DNA from: Paraburkholderia silviterrae
GTDB taxonomy: Bacteria; Pseudomonadota; Gammaproteobacteria; Burkholderiales; Burkholderiaceae
Assembly: GCF_004353915.1 (NCBI RefSeq)
Contig: NZ_SMRP01000005.1
Span: forward strand, 163,769-227,768
Direction of reading: 5' to 3'
Length of the DNA: 64,000 bases
A program made the translations under genes and the position numbers. The notes under the pieces are model-generated. The model saw nothing but the letters and a program-made list of their open reading frames with translations, was not told where the DNA came from and did not search any database. Below, piece by piece: positions 41,120 to 49,890 of the stretch (the stretch's first letter is position 1; each line of letters begins with the position of its first letter).

Positions 41120-41656
41120 CTAGCCTTCCAGCCGCTCGATCTGCGAGTCGACTTCGGCCGCCACACGCTCGACGAACATCAGCTGGCGCACGGCTTCCGC
41201 CGCCGGCTGGTTTGACCCGCTGTCGAGCCATGCCCCCAGCTTCGCGAGGCGCACGCGCTCGTCGTCGCGCAATTCGGCGAGAAGCGCATCGAGCGCATCG
41301 ACGTTCTTCGCGCCCACCGCGTCCTCGATCGACTCGCGCCACTCCATCTGCTGCATCAGGAACGCGGGCTCCATGGCCGTGTTGTTCTCCGCGCCCACGT
41401 CGATGCCGCGCAAATGCAGCAGGTACGTCGCGCGCTTGAGCGGGTCGCGCAGCGTCTGATACGCCTCGTTCGTGCGCGTGGCCCATTGCATCGCCACGCG
41501 CTTTTGCGCCTCGCCGGCCGCGGCGAAGCGGTCGGGGTGCACCTGCGCCTGCACGGTGCGGTAGGCGTGGTCGAGCGCGGCGCCGTCGAGCGCGAACTGC
41601 TCGGGCAGGCCGAACAGCACGAAATGGCTATCGGAGAGCGAAGAAAGCGAGGCCAT
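41120..41656 (-). CDS. hscB: Fe-S assembly co-chaperone HscB
   Basis: HscB is the J-domain partner that delivers IscU to HscA. The 178-residue product has an N-terminal J domain with HPD at residues 40-42 (QVHPDRFA) and a C-terminal three-helix domain that binds IscU ([20 protein letters not shown]). It lies between iscA and hscA with about 120-150 base gaps on each side, larger than usual for coupled genes, but strand and order are those of the isc operon. Confidence 0.95.
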   Translation of the reverse strand: MASLSSLSDSHFVLFGLPEQFALDGAALDHAYRTVQAQVHPDRFAAAGEAQKRVAMQWATRTNEAYQTLRDPLKRATYLLHLRGIDVGAENNTAMEPAFLMQQMEWRESIEDAVGAKNVDALDALLAELRDDERVRLAKLGAWLDSGSNQPAAEAVRQLMFVERVAAEVDSQIERLEG

Positions 41657-41774
41657 CGGAATGAACGTTCGGGTGAGGCTGTCGTCAGGATCGGTCGCAC
41701 TGCTATCGCGCGGTGCGCCGCATCAAAAAATCAAAAAGGCGGCACAGGCCGCCTTTTCAGCGCAACGCGCGAAC

Positions 41775-42098
41775 TCAAACGCGGAAGGACTCGCCGCAAC
41801 CGCACTCGTCCTTCACGTTCGGGTTGTTGAACTTGAAGCCCTCGTTCAGGCCTTCGCGCACGAAGTCCAGCTCCGTGCCGTCGATATAGGAGAGGCTCTT
41901 CGGGTCCACGATGACCTTCACGCCGTGGCTCTCGAACACGTTGTCCTCGGGCGCGAGCTCGTCGACATATTCGAGCTTGTAGGCGAGGCCCGAGCAGCCC
42001 GTCGTACGCACGCCAAGGCGCAAGCCCACGCCCTTGCCGCGACGGACCAGGTACTTCTGCACGTGCTGTGCCGCTTTTTCTGTCAACGTGATTGCCAT
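41775..42098 (-). CDS. iscA: Iron-sulfur cluster assembly protein IscA
   Basis: IscA is an A-type carrier that passes iron or clusters to target proteins. The 107-residue product has the three conserved cysteines as one in [16 protein letters not shown] and two in DECGCGESF at the C-terminus. It begins [17 protein letters not shown]. It follows iscU by 23 bases in the isc operon. Confidence 0.96.
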   Translation of the reverse strand: MAITLTEKAAQHVQKYLVRRGKGVGLRLGVRTTGCSGLAYKLEYVDELAPEDNVFESHGVKVIVDPKSLSYIDGTELDFVREGLNEGFKFNNPNVKDECGCGESFRV

Positions 42099-42121
42099 AA
42101 CGTTCTCGCCCTGACCAGTCC

Positions 42122-42526
42122 TTAAGCCGCGTCGGCCTTTGCTTCCGTCGTGTGACGCTGACGGTAATCGGCCACCGCTGCCTTGATCGCGTCTTCCGCG
42201 AGAATCGAGCAGTGGATCTTCACCGGCGGCAGCGCCAGCTCTTCAGCGATGTGCGTGTTCTTGATCGAGAGTGCCTGATCGAGCGTCTTGCCCTTGACCC
42301 ACTCGGTCACGAGCGAGCTCGAAGCGATAGCCGAGCCGCAGCCATAGGTCTTGAACTTTGCGTCCTCGATGACACCGTCCGCGCCCACGCGGATCTGCAG
42401 CTTCATGACGTCGCCGCATGCCGGCGCGCCAACCATGCCGGTACCGACCGCGTCGTCGTCTTTCGCGAACGAGCCGACGTTGCGCGGGTTTTCGTAGTGG
42501 TCCAGAACCTTGTCGCTATATGCCAT
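42122..42526 (-). CDS. iscU: Iron-sulfur cluster scaffold IscU
   Basis: IscU is the scaffold on which IscS-derived sulfur and iron form a cluster. The 134-residue protein keeps Cys37, Asp39 ([12 protein letters not shown]), Cys63 ([11 protein letters not shown]) and Cys106 ([12 protein letters not shown]), plus the HscA-binding LPPVK at residues 99-103. ATG 42526 ([20 protein letters not shown]) is preceded by GAAGGAG. It lies between iscS and iscA. Confidence 0.97.
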   Translation of the reverse strand: MAYSDKVLDHYENPRNVGSFAKDDDAVGTGMVGAPACGDVMKLQIRVGADGVIEDAKFKTYGCGSAIASSSLVTEWVKGKTLDQALSIKNTHIAEELALPPVKIHCSILAEDAIKAAVADYRQRHTTEAKADAA

Positions 42527-42618
42527 GATCACACTCCTTCAATTCGTGTTTGCCGCGCTGCATCTGAATTGCGCTGCGGCCGGTTCGTTGTTTCGCTGCC
42601 GACTGCGGCCGGTACGCC

Positions 42619-43842
42619 TTAGTGCGCCGCCCACTGGATGGTCGACAGGTCGATGCCGTCCTGGTGCATTTCCCACAGCGGCGAGAGCTCGCGCAGCTTG
42701 GCGATCTTCGTCTGCAGCAGGTTGATCACGTAATCGACGTCCTGTTCGGTCGTGAAGCGGCCCACCGTGAAGCGGATCGAGCTGTGCGCCAGCTCGTCGT
42801 TGCGGCCGAGCGCGCGCAGCACGTACGACGGCTCGAGCGACGCCGAGGTGCACGCCGAGCCCGACGACACGGCCACGTCCTTGACCGCCATGATCAGCGA
42901 CTCGCCTTCGACGAAGTTGAAGCTGATGTTCAGGTTGTGCGGGACACGCTTTTCCATGTCGCCGTTCACGTAGGTCTCTTCGATTTCCGAGAGGCCCTTG
43001 AGCAGACGGTCGCGCAGCATGCGCACGCGCTCGTTTTCCGTCGCCATTTCCTCGCGCGCAATGCGGAACGCCTCGCCCATGCCGACGATCTGGTGCGTGG
43101 CGAGCGTGCCCGAGCGCATGCCGCGCTCATGGCCGCCACCGTGCATCTGCGCTTCGATGCGCACGCGCGGCTTGCGTCGCACGTACAGCGCGCCGATGCC
43201 CTTCGGGCCGTAGGTCTTGTGCGCCGAGAACGACATCAGGTCGACCTTGAGCTTTTGCAGGTCGATGGGCGCCTTGCCCGTCGATTGCGCGGCGTCGACG
43301 TGGAAAATGATGCCCTTCTCACGGCAGATCTCGCCGATCGCCTCGATGTCCTGGATCACGCCGATCTCGTTGTTCACGTGCATGACCGAAACCAGGATCG
43401 TGTCCGGGCGGATCGCCGCCTTGAGCGCTTCAAGGTCGATCAGGCCGTTGTCGAGCACGTCGAGATACGTGACTTCGTAGCCTTCGCGTTCCAGCTCGCG
43501 GCAGGTGTCGAGCACGGCCTTGTGCTCGGTCTTCACCGTGATGATGTGCTTGCCTTTGCTCTTGTAGAAGTGCGCGGCGCCCTTGATCGCGAGGTTGTCC
43601 GATTCGGTAGCACCGGAGGTCCAGATGATTTCGCGCGGGTCGGCGTTCACGAGCGCCGCGACGTTCTCGCGCGCTTCCTCGACGGCGCGCTCCGCGTCCC
43701 AGCCATAGGCGTGGCTGCGCGACGCCGGATTGCCGAACTGCTCGCGCAGATACGGAATCATCTTGTCCACCACGCGCGGGTCGACAGGCGTCGTCGCGCT
43801 GTAGTCCATATAAATGGGCAGGTGGGGAATGTCGTTATTCAT
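42619..43842 (-). CDS. iscS: Cysteine desulfurase IscS
   Basis: IscS takes sulfur from cysteine for Fe-S clusters and tRNA thiolation. The 407-residue PLP enzyme has the PLP lysine at about Lys209 ([10 protein letters not shown]) and the persulfide-forming Cys331 in [24 protein letters not shown] carries the active-site histidine. It is the second gene of the isc operon after iscR, separated by 78 bases. Confidence 0.98.
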   Translation of the reverse strand: MNNDIPHLPIYMDYSATTPVDPRVVDKMIPYLREQFGNPASRSHAYGWDAERAVEEARENVAALVNADPREIIWTSGATESDNLAIKGAAHFYKSKGKHIITVKTEHKAVLDTCRELEREGYEVTYLDVLDNGLIDLEALKAAIRPDTILVSVMHVNNEIGVIQDIEAIGEICREKGIIFHVDAAQSTGKAPIDLQKLKVDLMSFSAHKTYGPKGIGALYVRRKPRVRIEAQMHGGGHERGMRSGTLATHQIVGMGEAFRIAREEMATENERVRMLRDRLLKGLSEIEETYVNGDMEKRVPHNLNISFNFVEGESLIMAVKDVAVSSGSACTSASLEPSYVLRALGRNDELAHSSIRFTVGRFTTEQDVDYVINLLQTKIAKLRELSPLWEMHQDGIDLSTIQWAAH

Positions 43843-43920
43843 CTATCGCTCCGGGGGATTCTGTCTGCTGCTCTATGTATTGCGCTGGCCGTAATCGGGA
43901 TCGCGAATCGCGTTCGCGAG

Positions 43921-44454
43921 TCAGGAGCCGGCCATGTTGAATATGGAATTCGGCCCGAGCGGCACCGTGCGCACCGGCTCCATCGCCGGCGCTTCGGTGC
44001 GGCGATCGCGCAGGACCGTGGGCGCTGCGCCTTCGCGGGCGCGCTGCTTGTCCACCAGATCCTTGAGCGACACCGAATCGAGGTACTCGACCATCTTCTG
44101 GTTCAGCGTCGACCAGAGCTCGTGCGTCATGCAATGGCCGTCGTGCTGCTTGGTGCCTTCGCAGGCGCCCTTGCCGCCGCACTGGGTGGCGTCGAGCGGC
44201 TCGTCCACGGCGATGATGATGTCCGCAACGGTGACGTCCTCCGCGCGGCGCGCGAGGTTATAGCCACCGCCCGGCCCACGGACCGATTCGACGATTTCAT
44301 GACGGCGCAGCTTGCCGAACAACTGTTCCAGGTAAGACAGCGAGATGTGCTGTCGCTGGCTGATACCCGCAAGCGTCACCGGGCCCTGCTCCTGGCGCAG
44401 GGCCAGGTCGATCATCGCCGTAACGGCGAAACGGCCTTTGGTGGTGAGTCTCAT
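43921..44454 (-). CDS. iscR: Fe-S cluster-sensing regulator IscR
   Basis: IscR is an Rrf2-family regulator that represses isc when it carries a [2Fe-2S] cluster. The 177-residue protein begins MRLTTKGRFAVTAMIDLALR, has the winged helix with SYLEQLFGKLRRHEIVESVR, and the cluster ligands Cys92, Cys98 and Cys108 (CGGKGACEGTKQHDGHCMTH). Compared with E. coli IscR, four extra residues lie between the second and third cysteine, a spacing I recall from other Burkholderia IscR. The C-terminal tail is short. It heads the operon behind two matched boxes at 44472-44523, giving autorepression. Confidence 0.97.
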   Translation of the reverse strand: MRLTTKGRFAVTAMIDLALRQEQGPVTLAGISQRQHISLSYLEQLFGKLRRHEIVESVRGPGGGYNLARRAEDVTVADIIIAVDEPLDATQCGGKGACEGTKQHDGHCMTHELWSTLNQKMVEYLDSVSLKDLVDKQRAREGAAPTVLRDRRTEAPAMEPVRTVPLGPNSIFNMAGS

Positions 44455-44471
44455 GATGTAGGGGAACCGCT

Positions 44472-44523
44472 AATCTCGACAATTTTCGTCAAGTATAAAT
44501 ACATGACTAGTTTAGTCAAGTAT
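44472..44523 (-). promoter_or_regulatory. isc promoter with two tandem type 1 IscR boxes
   Basis: Reading the minus strand, the distal box (44499-44523) starts ATACTTGACTAAACTAGTCA and ends TGTAT, an almost perfect type 1 IscR site. The second (44472-44496), beginning ATACTTGACGAAAATTGTCG, is also a good match. The promoter lies within: TTGACT (44514-44519), 16-base spacer, TATACT (44492-44497). Bound holo-IscR at either site would block RNA polymerase. The iscR start is about 18 bases downstream of the proximal box. Confidence 0.88.
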
Positions 44524-44607
44524 CCGCGCTGCCAATTGGGTTATTAGGCGCATGACGAAAAGGGAAAACGGCGCAAACTTGCGTGAGGATGCGCCGCGAC
44601 GTTCATC

Positions 44608-45090
44608 TCAGTCCGCCAGCCGCGGACGCAACACCGACAGCAAGCCCGAACAGGCCGCTTCGCACTGGTCAAGCACCGCCTCGAACCCCGCGTCGCCGCC
44701 AAAATAGGGGTCGGTCACCACGCGCTCCTGCGCGTGCGGTGCAAATTCCATCAGCAGACGAATCTTGTCGCGCCCGGCAGAAGGCGCCACTTGCTGGAGC
44801 GCCGTCACATTGGCGTCGTCCATCGCAACGATCAAGTCGAACGTGCCAAAGTCTTCAGCCGCGATCTGACGCGCGCGCAGCGGCGCCAGATCGTAGCCGC
44901 GCTTCGCCGCGGCGCGCTGGGCGCGTTCGTCAGGCGCCTCGCCGATATGCCAGTCGCCGGTGCCCGCCGAATCGACCGACACGTGCGTGCTCAAGCCCGC
45001 CTCGTCGACAAGACGCCGCATCACGGCTTCAGCCGTAGGCGAGCGGCAGATGTTGCCAAGACAAACGAAGCAGACGGAAACCTTTTTCAT
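44608..45090 (-). CDS. Low molecular weight protein-tyrosine phosphatase
   Basis: A 160-residue cytoplasmic phosphatase starting MKKVSVCFVCLGNICRSPTA; the P-loop CLGNICRS holds the catalytic Cys and Arg. The general acid Asp appears in VTDPYFGGDAGFE. Members dephosphorylate protein tyrosines or, in polysaccharide clusters, regulate Wzc-type kinases; no kinase gene lies nearby, so the target is unknown. ATG 45090 is the family start; the frame extends 106 codons upstream as non-family sequence. It is upstream of iscR on the same strand but separated from it by the isc promoter. Confidence 0.93.
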   Translation of the reverse strand: MKKVSVCFVCLGNICRSPTAEAVMRRLVDEAGLSTHVSVDSAGTGDWHIGEAPDERAQRAAAKRGYDLAPLRARQIAAEDFGTFDLIVAMDDANVTALQQVAPSAGRDKIRLLMEFAPHAQERVVTDPYFGGDAGFEAVLDQCEAACSGLLSVLRPRLAD

Positions 45091-45208
45091 CGTGTCGGGT
45101 GTGAGGCGGGAAGCGGCTTGACGCAAGCCACTCGGCGCAAACGAACCATCGATTATACAAAGTGTCGGCGACGGACGCTGGGCGATTCCCGCGCCGTCAC
45201 CGGTACAT

Positions 45209-45448
45209 TTAGATCGCGCTCGTCTGCGGCGGCAACGGCGCCACGCTGCGCATTGCCTTGACAGGCGCCTTGACGTCGCCAGCATCGCCAACCAGGCCAT
45301 ACGACACAGTGCGCGCCAGCTCGGCGCTAACTTGATCGGCTGCCAGCGGGAACTGCTGCTCGGCGGTATGCCAGGCATGGGCCCACGCAATCGCCGCAAG
45401 CGGCACAATCAGCGCCAGCGGCCAATACACCACTATTTTCTTTCTCAT
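45209..45448 (-). CDS. Small hypothetical membrane or exported protein
   Basis: A 79-residue product starting MRKKIVVYWPLALIVPLAAI, with one hydrophobic segment that could be a signal peptide or anchor, then a polar region (EQQFPLAADQVSAELARTVS). I do not recognise it. The ATG at 45448 is the best start because a hydrophobic segment with basic residues follows it at once; the frame is open further upstream. It occupies the place where lutC would be expected after lutB but shows no LutC sequence. Confidence 0.5.
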   Translation of the reverse strand: MRKKIVVYWPLALIVPLAAIAWAHAWHTAEQQFPLAADQVSAELARTVSYGLVGDAGDVKAPVKAMRSVAPLPPQTSAI

Positions 45449-45607
45449 GATGCGACTCTCTCTCGACTGTAGGGCGACACGTGCGAACGCACTATCGCCA
45501 GTCGAAATGATATAGATGATCGCAATCAGGAGAAACCCGGCAAAGACGAACACACTGTTGTCGCAGATTAAACAGTGCACGGTCTGCCGTTGATGAGCGC
45601 CCAATCG

Positions 45608-47044
45608 TCACGTCTTCCGCGCGCGTCCCGTCGTGTCCAGATGCGTGTGCCGCGCAGCGTACAGCTCGCGGAACGTACGGCCGACCGGAGCCGGCATGTC
45701 GCGCCCATCGGTCCAACCGCGCGCGAACGGCAGTTTGCGAATGAGCTGCGACTGGCCTCCCATGCGCTCCAGCACGCGCACGCCGAGCTTCGTGAGCAGC
45801 GCATACGCGCCGGGATGCAGGGCGAACCACCCCCACACCGCCAGCGCGGCGCGCTCGCGCCATGGGCGCAGGCGCCGCTCCGCCTGCTTCTCGCGCAGTT
45901 TGCGCAGCAGGTCCGAAAGCGGGATACCCACCGGGCAGACGCTATTGCACTCCCCGCAGAGCGTGGCGGCCTGCGGCAGATCGAGTGCCTTGTCGAGACC
46001 AACGTAGCTGGGCGTGAGCACGGACCCCATCGGCCCCGGATAGACCCATCCGTACGCGTGCCCGCCCACCTTCTGATAGACGGGACAATGGTTCATGCAC
46101 GCTCCGCAACGTATGCAGCGCAGCATCTCCTGGAATTCGCCGCCGATCAGGCCGGTGCGCCCGCCGTCGACGAGCACGACATACATATGCTCCGGGCCGT
46201 CCTGATCTTGCGCACCGCGGGGGCCCGTGAGGACGGAAAAGTAGTTCGAGGTGGCCTGCCCCGTAGCGGAGCGCGGCAGCAGGCGCATCGCGGTGGCGAG
46301 GTCCTCGAGCGTCGGCAGGACCTTTTCTATGCCGGTGACCGCCACGTGCACGCGCGGCATCACGGTACACATGCCCTCGTTGCCTTCGTTCGTCACGAGC
46401 ACGACCGAGCCCGTCTCCGCGACGAGAAAGTTGCCGCCCGTCACGCCCATGTCCGCCGAAAGGAAGTGCGGCCGCAGAACCTCGCGCGCCTCGCGCGTCA
46501 TGTCGGGGATCTCGGTGAGGCGCGGCTTGTGATGCGTCTTCGCGAACAGATCGGCGATCTCGTCCTTGTCCTTGTGAACGACAGGCGCAATGATGTGGCT
46601 CGGCGGCTCGTTATTGTTGATCTGCAGGATGTATTCGCCGAGATCCGTCTCGATGGATTGCACGCCCATCCCGGCAAGCACGGTGTTGAGCTGCATCTCC
46701 TCGGAGACCATCGACTTCGTCTTGATGACCTTGCGCACCCCATGCTTGCGCGCGATTTCGGCGACGAGCTTCGCCGCATCGCGAGCCGTCTCGGCGAACA
46801 GGACCGTCACGCCGCGCCGTGTGGCCTCGGCCTCGAATTGCTCGATCCAGACGTCGAGATTCTCCAGCGCGCGATTGCGCCGCTCCTTGAGTGCGGCGCG
46901 CGTGGCCGGAAAATCGATCGCCGTGATCGCCTCTGCGCGAGCGGAAACGAACTTGGTCGAGAGCTTCTTGAGGTTTTGCTGAAGACGCTGATCGGCCAGC
47001 TTCTGGCCAGCGCGCGCCTTGAATTGCATCGATTGAACTTGCAT
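45608..47044 (-). CDS. lutB: Lactate utilization iron-sulfur protein LutB (LldF)
   Basis: LutB is the Fe-S subunit of the LutABC L-lactate oxidation complex. The 478-residue product has an N-terminal LUD domain (KRRNRALENLD… to VGSVVLVTNEGNEGMC-like text) and two ferredoxin-type cysteine clusters: CIRCGACMNHCPVY and LCGECNSVCPVGIPL near residues 300-370. It starts at MQVQSMQFKARAGQ. It follows lutA on the same strand with 137 bases between, where no gene is seen. A lutC gene is missing on both sides. Confidence 0.9.
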   Translation of the reverse strand: MQVQSMQFKARAGQKLADQRLQQNLKKLSTKFVSARAEAITAIDFPATRAALKERRNRALENLDVWIEQFEAEATRRGVTVLFAETARDAAKLVAEIARKHGVRKVIKTKSMVSEEMQLNTVLAGMGVQSIETDLGEYILQINNNEPPSHIIAPVVHKDKDEIADLFAKTHHKPRLTEIPDMTREAREVLRPHFLSADMGVTGGNFLVAETGSVVLVTNEGNEGMCTVMPRVHVAVTGIEKVLPTLEDLATAMRLLPRSATGQATSNYFSVLTGPRGAQDQDGPEHMYVVLVDGGRTGLIGGEFQEMLRCIRCGACMNHCPVYQKVGGHAYGWVYPGPMGSVLTPSYVGLDKALDLPQAATLCGECNSVCPVGIPLSDLLRKLREKQAERRLRPWRERAALAVWGWFALHPGAYALLTKLGVRVLERMGGQSQLIRKLPFARGWTDGRDMPAPVGRTFRELYAARHTHLDTTGRARKT

Positions 47045-47181
47045 GGCGTGGATTCGGGGCGTGTGTGCTTTCGTATGCGGTCGGATTCAGGCGAATTCCT
47101 GTGGCGTCATGCCGTGGGCGCCTCACCCGGTGAACAGAATGCCGCCACCTGGCCGCAACCAGACGGCGATCGCGCGGCGCC

Positions 47182-47904
47182 TCAAACGTCGCCGGCAAGC
47201 ACCTGGGCGATATGCAGCACGCGGGTACTGGAATCGCCGGTGCGACGCAAACGCCCTTCGATGTTCAGCATGCAGCCGAGGTCGCCGAGCACCACTGTGC
47301 CCGCCCCGCTTGCCTGTACGTTCATGCATTTTTCGTCGGCGATCGCCGTGGAGATCTCGCCATACTTGACCGCAAACGTGCCGCCGAAGCCGCAACAGTG
47401 CTCGCAGTCCTTCATCTCCTGCACGGCCACGCCGCGCTGCGCGAGCAACGCGCGCGGTTGCGCCTTCACGCCCAGTTCGCGCAGTCCCGCGCATGAGTCG
47501 TGATAGGTTACCGGCCCGCGGAATTCGCCCTCGGGCAGCGTGACTTTCGCGACATTCACGAGGAAGTCCGTCAATTCGTAGACGCGCTCGCGCAGCCTGC
47601 CGTAACGCGCCATCAGTTCCGGGTCGTCGCGAAAGAGATCGCCGTAATGCACGCGGATCATGCCGCCACACGAGCCCGAAGGCACCACCACATAGTCGAA
47701 TTGCTCGAATTCGCGCAGCGTCTTTTCCGCCAGGTCACGCGCGAGCGCGCGCTCGCCCGAGTTGTAGGCCGGTTGGCCACAGCAGGTCTGCGCAGGCGGC
47801 ACGTCCACCTCATAGCCGGCCTCCTCGAGCAACTTGATCGCCGAAAAACCAACTTCGGGACGCATTGTGTCGATGAGGCAAGTGACGAACAAACCGACTC
47901 GCAT
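47182..47904 (-). CDS. lutA: Lactate utilization protein LutA (LldE), CCG-domain Fe-S protein
   Basis: LutA belongs to the cysteine-rich CCG domain family that binds a cubane cluster in heterodisulfide reductase-like enzymes. The 240-residue protein has two CCG motifs, PAQTCCGQPAYNSG and EHCCGFGGTFAVK, and SGSCGGMIR. It begins MRVGLFVTCLIDTMRPEVG. Together with LutB it should oxidise L-lactate to pyruvate, delivering electrons to the membrane. It is divergent from the IclR regulator at 48141, which probably controls it. Confidence 0.92.
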   Translation of the reverse strand: MRVGLFVTCLIDTMRPEVGFSAIKLLEEAGYEVDVPPAQTCCGQPAYNSGERALARDLAEKTLREFEQFDYVVVPSGSCGGMIRVHYGDLFRDDPELMARYGRLRERVYELTDFLVNVAKVTLPEGEFRGPVTYHDSCAGLRELGVKAQPRALLAQRGVAVQEMKDCEHCCGFGGTFAVKYGEISTAIADEKCMNVQASGAGTVVLGDLGCMLNIEGRLRRTGDSSTRVLHIAQVLAGDV

Positions 47905-48140
47905 GGGAACTCCTTGTGAAAACCGTCCCCGATTATCCGACGTTTCGCCGCCACCACCAACGCCGGACTGCCCCAGGATGGGCCGTCGGACGCGCTCGAC
48001 AGGCCTGCGAGCGCGTGCGCCGCGCCGGCGCGCCGTCCCGTCTGCTGCTGTCTTTTTTCACCATACGAGATACAATGGGCGCTTCCGCGTCGCGTTTCCA
48101 ATACGCGCCAAACGATTCTGCCCCCGGAATTTGCCCCCCC

Positions 48141-48941
48141 ATGACCGACACCAATCCGGATCCGAAGACCTCGATTCAGGTGATCGAGCGCATGATGCGC
48201 CTACTCGACGCGCTTGCCGCGCACACCGATCCGGTCAGCCTGAAGGATCTCGCGCAACGCACCGAACTCCATCCGTCCACCGCACACCGTATTCTCAACG
48301 ACATGGTGAGCTGCCGGCTCGTCGACCGCTCGGACCCCGGCACATACCGGCTCGGCATGCGGCTGCTGGAGCTCGGCAATCTCGTGAAGGCGCGCCTCTC
48401 GGTGCGCGATGCCGCGCTCACGCCCATGCGCGAGCTGCATCGCCTTACGGGCCAGACCGTGAACCTCTCCGTGCGCCAGGGCGACGAAATCGTTTATATT
48501 GAGCGCGCCTACTCGGAGCGCTCCGGCATGCAAGTGGTGCGGGCAATCGGCGGCCGCGCGCCGCTGCACCTCACCTCGGTCGGCAAGCTCTTTCTGGCCG
48601 CCGACGAAGCAAATCGCGTGCGCGCCTATGCCACCCGTACGGGCCTTTCGGGTCACACGCGCAACAGCATCACCGACCTTGGCCGGCTGGAGCGCGAACT
48701 CGCGCACGTGCGCCAGCAATCCTGCGCACGCGATAACGAAGAGCTGGAACTGGGCGTGCGCTGCATTGCAGCGGGCATCTACGACGACACCGGCAAGCTC
48801 GTCGCCGGACTTTCTCTCTCCGCGCCCGCCGACCGGCTTCAGGACTCGTGGCTTGGGCAACTGAGCAAGACGGCGCTCACGATTTCAGAATCACTCGGCT
48901 ATCACCCGGAGCCCGCCGAAGGCAACGTGCAGACCGCCTGA
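48141..48941 (+). CDS. IclR family transcriptional regulator
   Basis: A 266-residue IclR-type regulator. The N-terminal winged helix has SLKDLAQRTELHPSTAHRIL; the C-terminal effector domain runs through LHRLTGQTVNLSVRQGDEIV to AAGIYDDTGKLVAGLSLSAP. The start ATG at 48141 (MTDTNPDPKTSIQVIERMM) fits the family; the frame extends upstream through an ATG at 48075 that follows a TACAAT box (48071-48076), so the promoter may lie there. Divergent from lutA across about 236 bases, it likely regulates lactate use, though the effector is unknown. Confidence 0.88.
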   Translation: MTDTNPDPKTSIQVIERMMRLLDALAAHTDPVSLKDLAQRTELHPSTAHRILNDMVSCRLVDRSDPGTYRLGMRLLELGNLVKARLSVRDAALTPMRELHRLTGQTVNLSVRQGDEIVYIERAYSERSGMQVVRAIGGRAPLHLTSVGKLFLAADEANRVRAYATRTGLSGHTRNSITDLGRLERELAHVRQQSCARDNEELELGVRCIAAGIYDDTGKLVAGLSLSAPADRLQDSWLGQLSKTALTISESLGYHPEPAEGNVQTA

Positions 48942-49027
48942 GGCCAACGGTTGCGCGAACCTGCTTCGCAGCCAGGTCGAAATCCCCCAAGCGCCGGCAG
49001 GTCCGGCGCTCCCCTTCTTCATGCTCC

Positions 49028-49552
49028 TCAGTCGACAAGCTCTGTAAGCTGGCACTTGATGCCCGCGTCGATTTCGCGCGCCTCCTTCGCCAGATTGACC
49101 TGCTTCGCGGTACACGCCGTCTCCAGCAACGCGACGTCGATGCTATAGCCCTGGCGGCCGCTCAACCACGCGAGGATGTCGCCGAGATGCCAGAGCGACG
49201 GATTTCCTTCGTGCACAGGCGGCGGAAAATCTGCCGTGTGCGCGAGCATCAACTTACGCATGTTCTGACGTGACATGCCTGTCATGTCTGCAACATCTGT
49301 CAAGCCGACAAGATCCGGCGTGGCCTCCACAAGACGCGCGTGAGGCGCCGCCCGCTTCACGTTCTGCAACGCCGAGTAGATAGCCGACCACGCGCTCTCG
49401 CTCTCGCGTGCGAATGCCAGTGCGACGCGGCCAGGCTGCCCTACGCCGATCGTGGCGTCGTCGCAGCCCGCTTGCGCCAGCCGCTCCACGAGGTCGTCGT
49501 GATCGCAATCTTCTGTCGCGAGCTGATACTTGAGCGTGAATACATAGTTCAT
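49028..49552 (-). CDS. HTH DNA-binding protein, candidate antitoxin/autoregulator
   Basis: A 174-residue protein. The N-terminal about 80 residues (MNYVFTLKYQLATEDCDHDD…) look like a small alpha/beta domain. After LVEATPDLVG comes a MerR/AlpA-like helix-turn-helix: LTDVADMTGMSRQNMRKLML, then FPPPVHEGNPSLWHLGDILA, the wing-and-helix pattern of that group. The ATG at 49552 is 3 bases after the stop of the upstream gene, with an AGGAG site inside it, so the two are coupled. A DNA-binding protein as second gene, with a palindrome at the promoter, fits a toxin-antitoxin-type autoregulator. Function not established. Confidence 0.72.
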   Translation of the reverse strand: MNYVFTLKYQLATEDCDHDDLVERLAQAGCDDATIGVGQPGRVALAFARESESAWSAIYSALQNVKRAAPHARLVEATPDLVGLTDVADMTGMSRQNMRKLMLAHTADFPPPVHEGNPSLWHLGDILAWLSGRQGYSIDVALLETACTAKQVNLAKEAREIDAGIKCQLTELVD

Positions 49553-49555
49553 GAG

Positions 49556-49843
49556 TTACTCCTGCTGTTTGGCATTCGATCGCTCGGGCGGCGCGTTCGC
49601 GCGCTGCGCCGTGCAATGGTCGACCACGCGCCTCAACAAATGCGCATGGTTGCCGGCGTTTCGCGGCGTGCTCCAGATGCTCGTGATGCAAAACTCCGCG
49701 CATCGGCAATCTGCCTGGTTATACGGGCAGTACATCCTGCCCCACGCGTGACCATTGCCCTTACCTGGCTGAACTAACCAACCCCTGGCTTCGGCATAAG
49801 CCAGCGCAGCCTCGACCTCTTTCTTGGGATGCGATCGTCTCAT
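49556..49843 (-). CDS. Small HicA-like protein, candidate toxin
   Basis: A 95-residue basic protein beginning MRRSHPKKEVEAALAYAEAR. The pattern of a first helix, GWLVQPGKGNGHAWGRMYCP and a C-terminal NAGNHAHLLRRVVDHC helix resembles the HicA/YcfA double-stranded-RNA-binding fold, where a His after a glycine is catalytic (here GHAWG). Unusual extra cysteines (CPYNQADCRCAEFC) could bind a metal. ATG 49843 lies about 4 bases from the predicted transcription start, so the mRNA would be almost leaderless. It precedes and is coupled with the HTH gene at 49552. The HicA link is by eye only. Confidence 0.68.
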   Translation of the reverse strand: MRRSHPKKEVEAALAYAEARGWLVQPGKGNGHAWGRMYCPYNQADCRCAEFCITSIWSTPRNAGNHAHLLRRVVDHCTAQRANAPPERSNAKQQE

Positions 49844-49853
49844 CGGCAAACTC

Positions 49854-49890
49854 AGTGTATGAGCCGCCACAGAAGTTGTCAATTGACAAC
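49854..49890 (-). promoter_or_regulatory. Promoter with overlapping 16-bp palindrome for the two-gene module
   Basis: On the minus strand the consensus -35 TTGACA (49877-49882) and TACACT (49854-49859) are 17 bases apart. A perfect palindrome GTTGTCAATTGACAAC (49875-49890) covers the -35 box, so a dimeric repressor there would block transcription; the HTH protein of the module is the natural candidate. The expected start (~49847) is next to the ATG at 49843. Confidence 0.75.
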
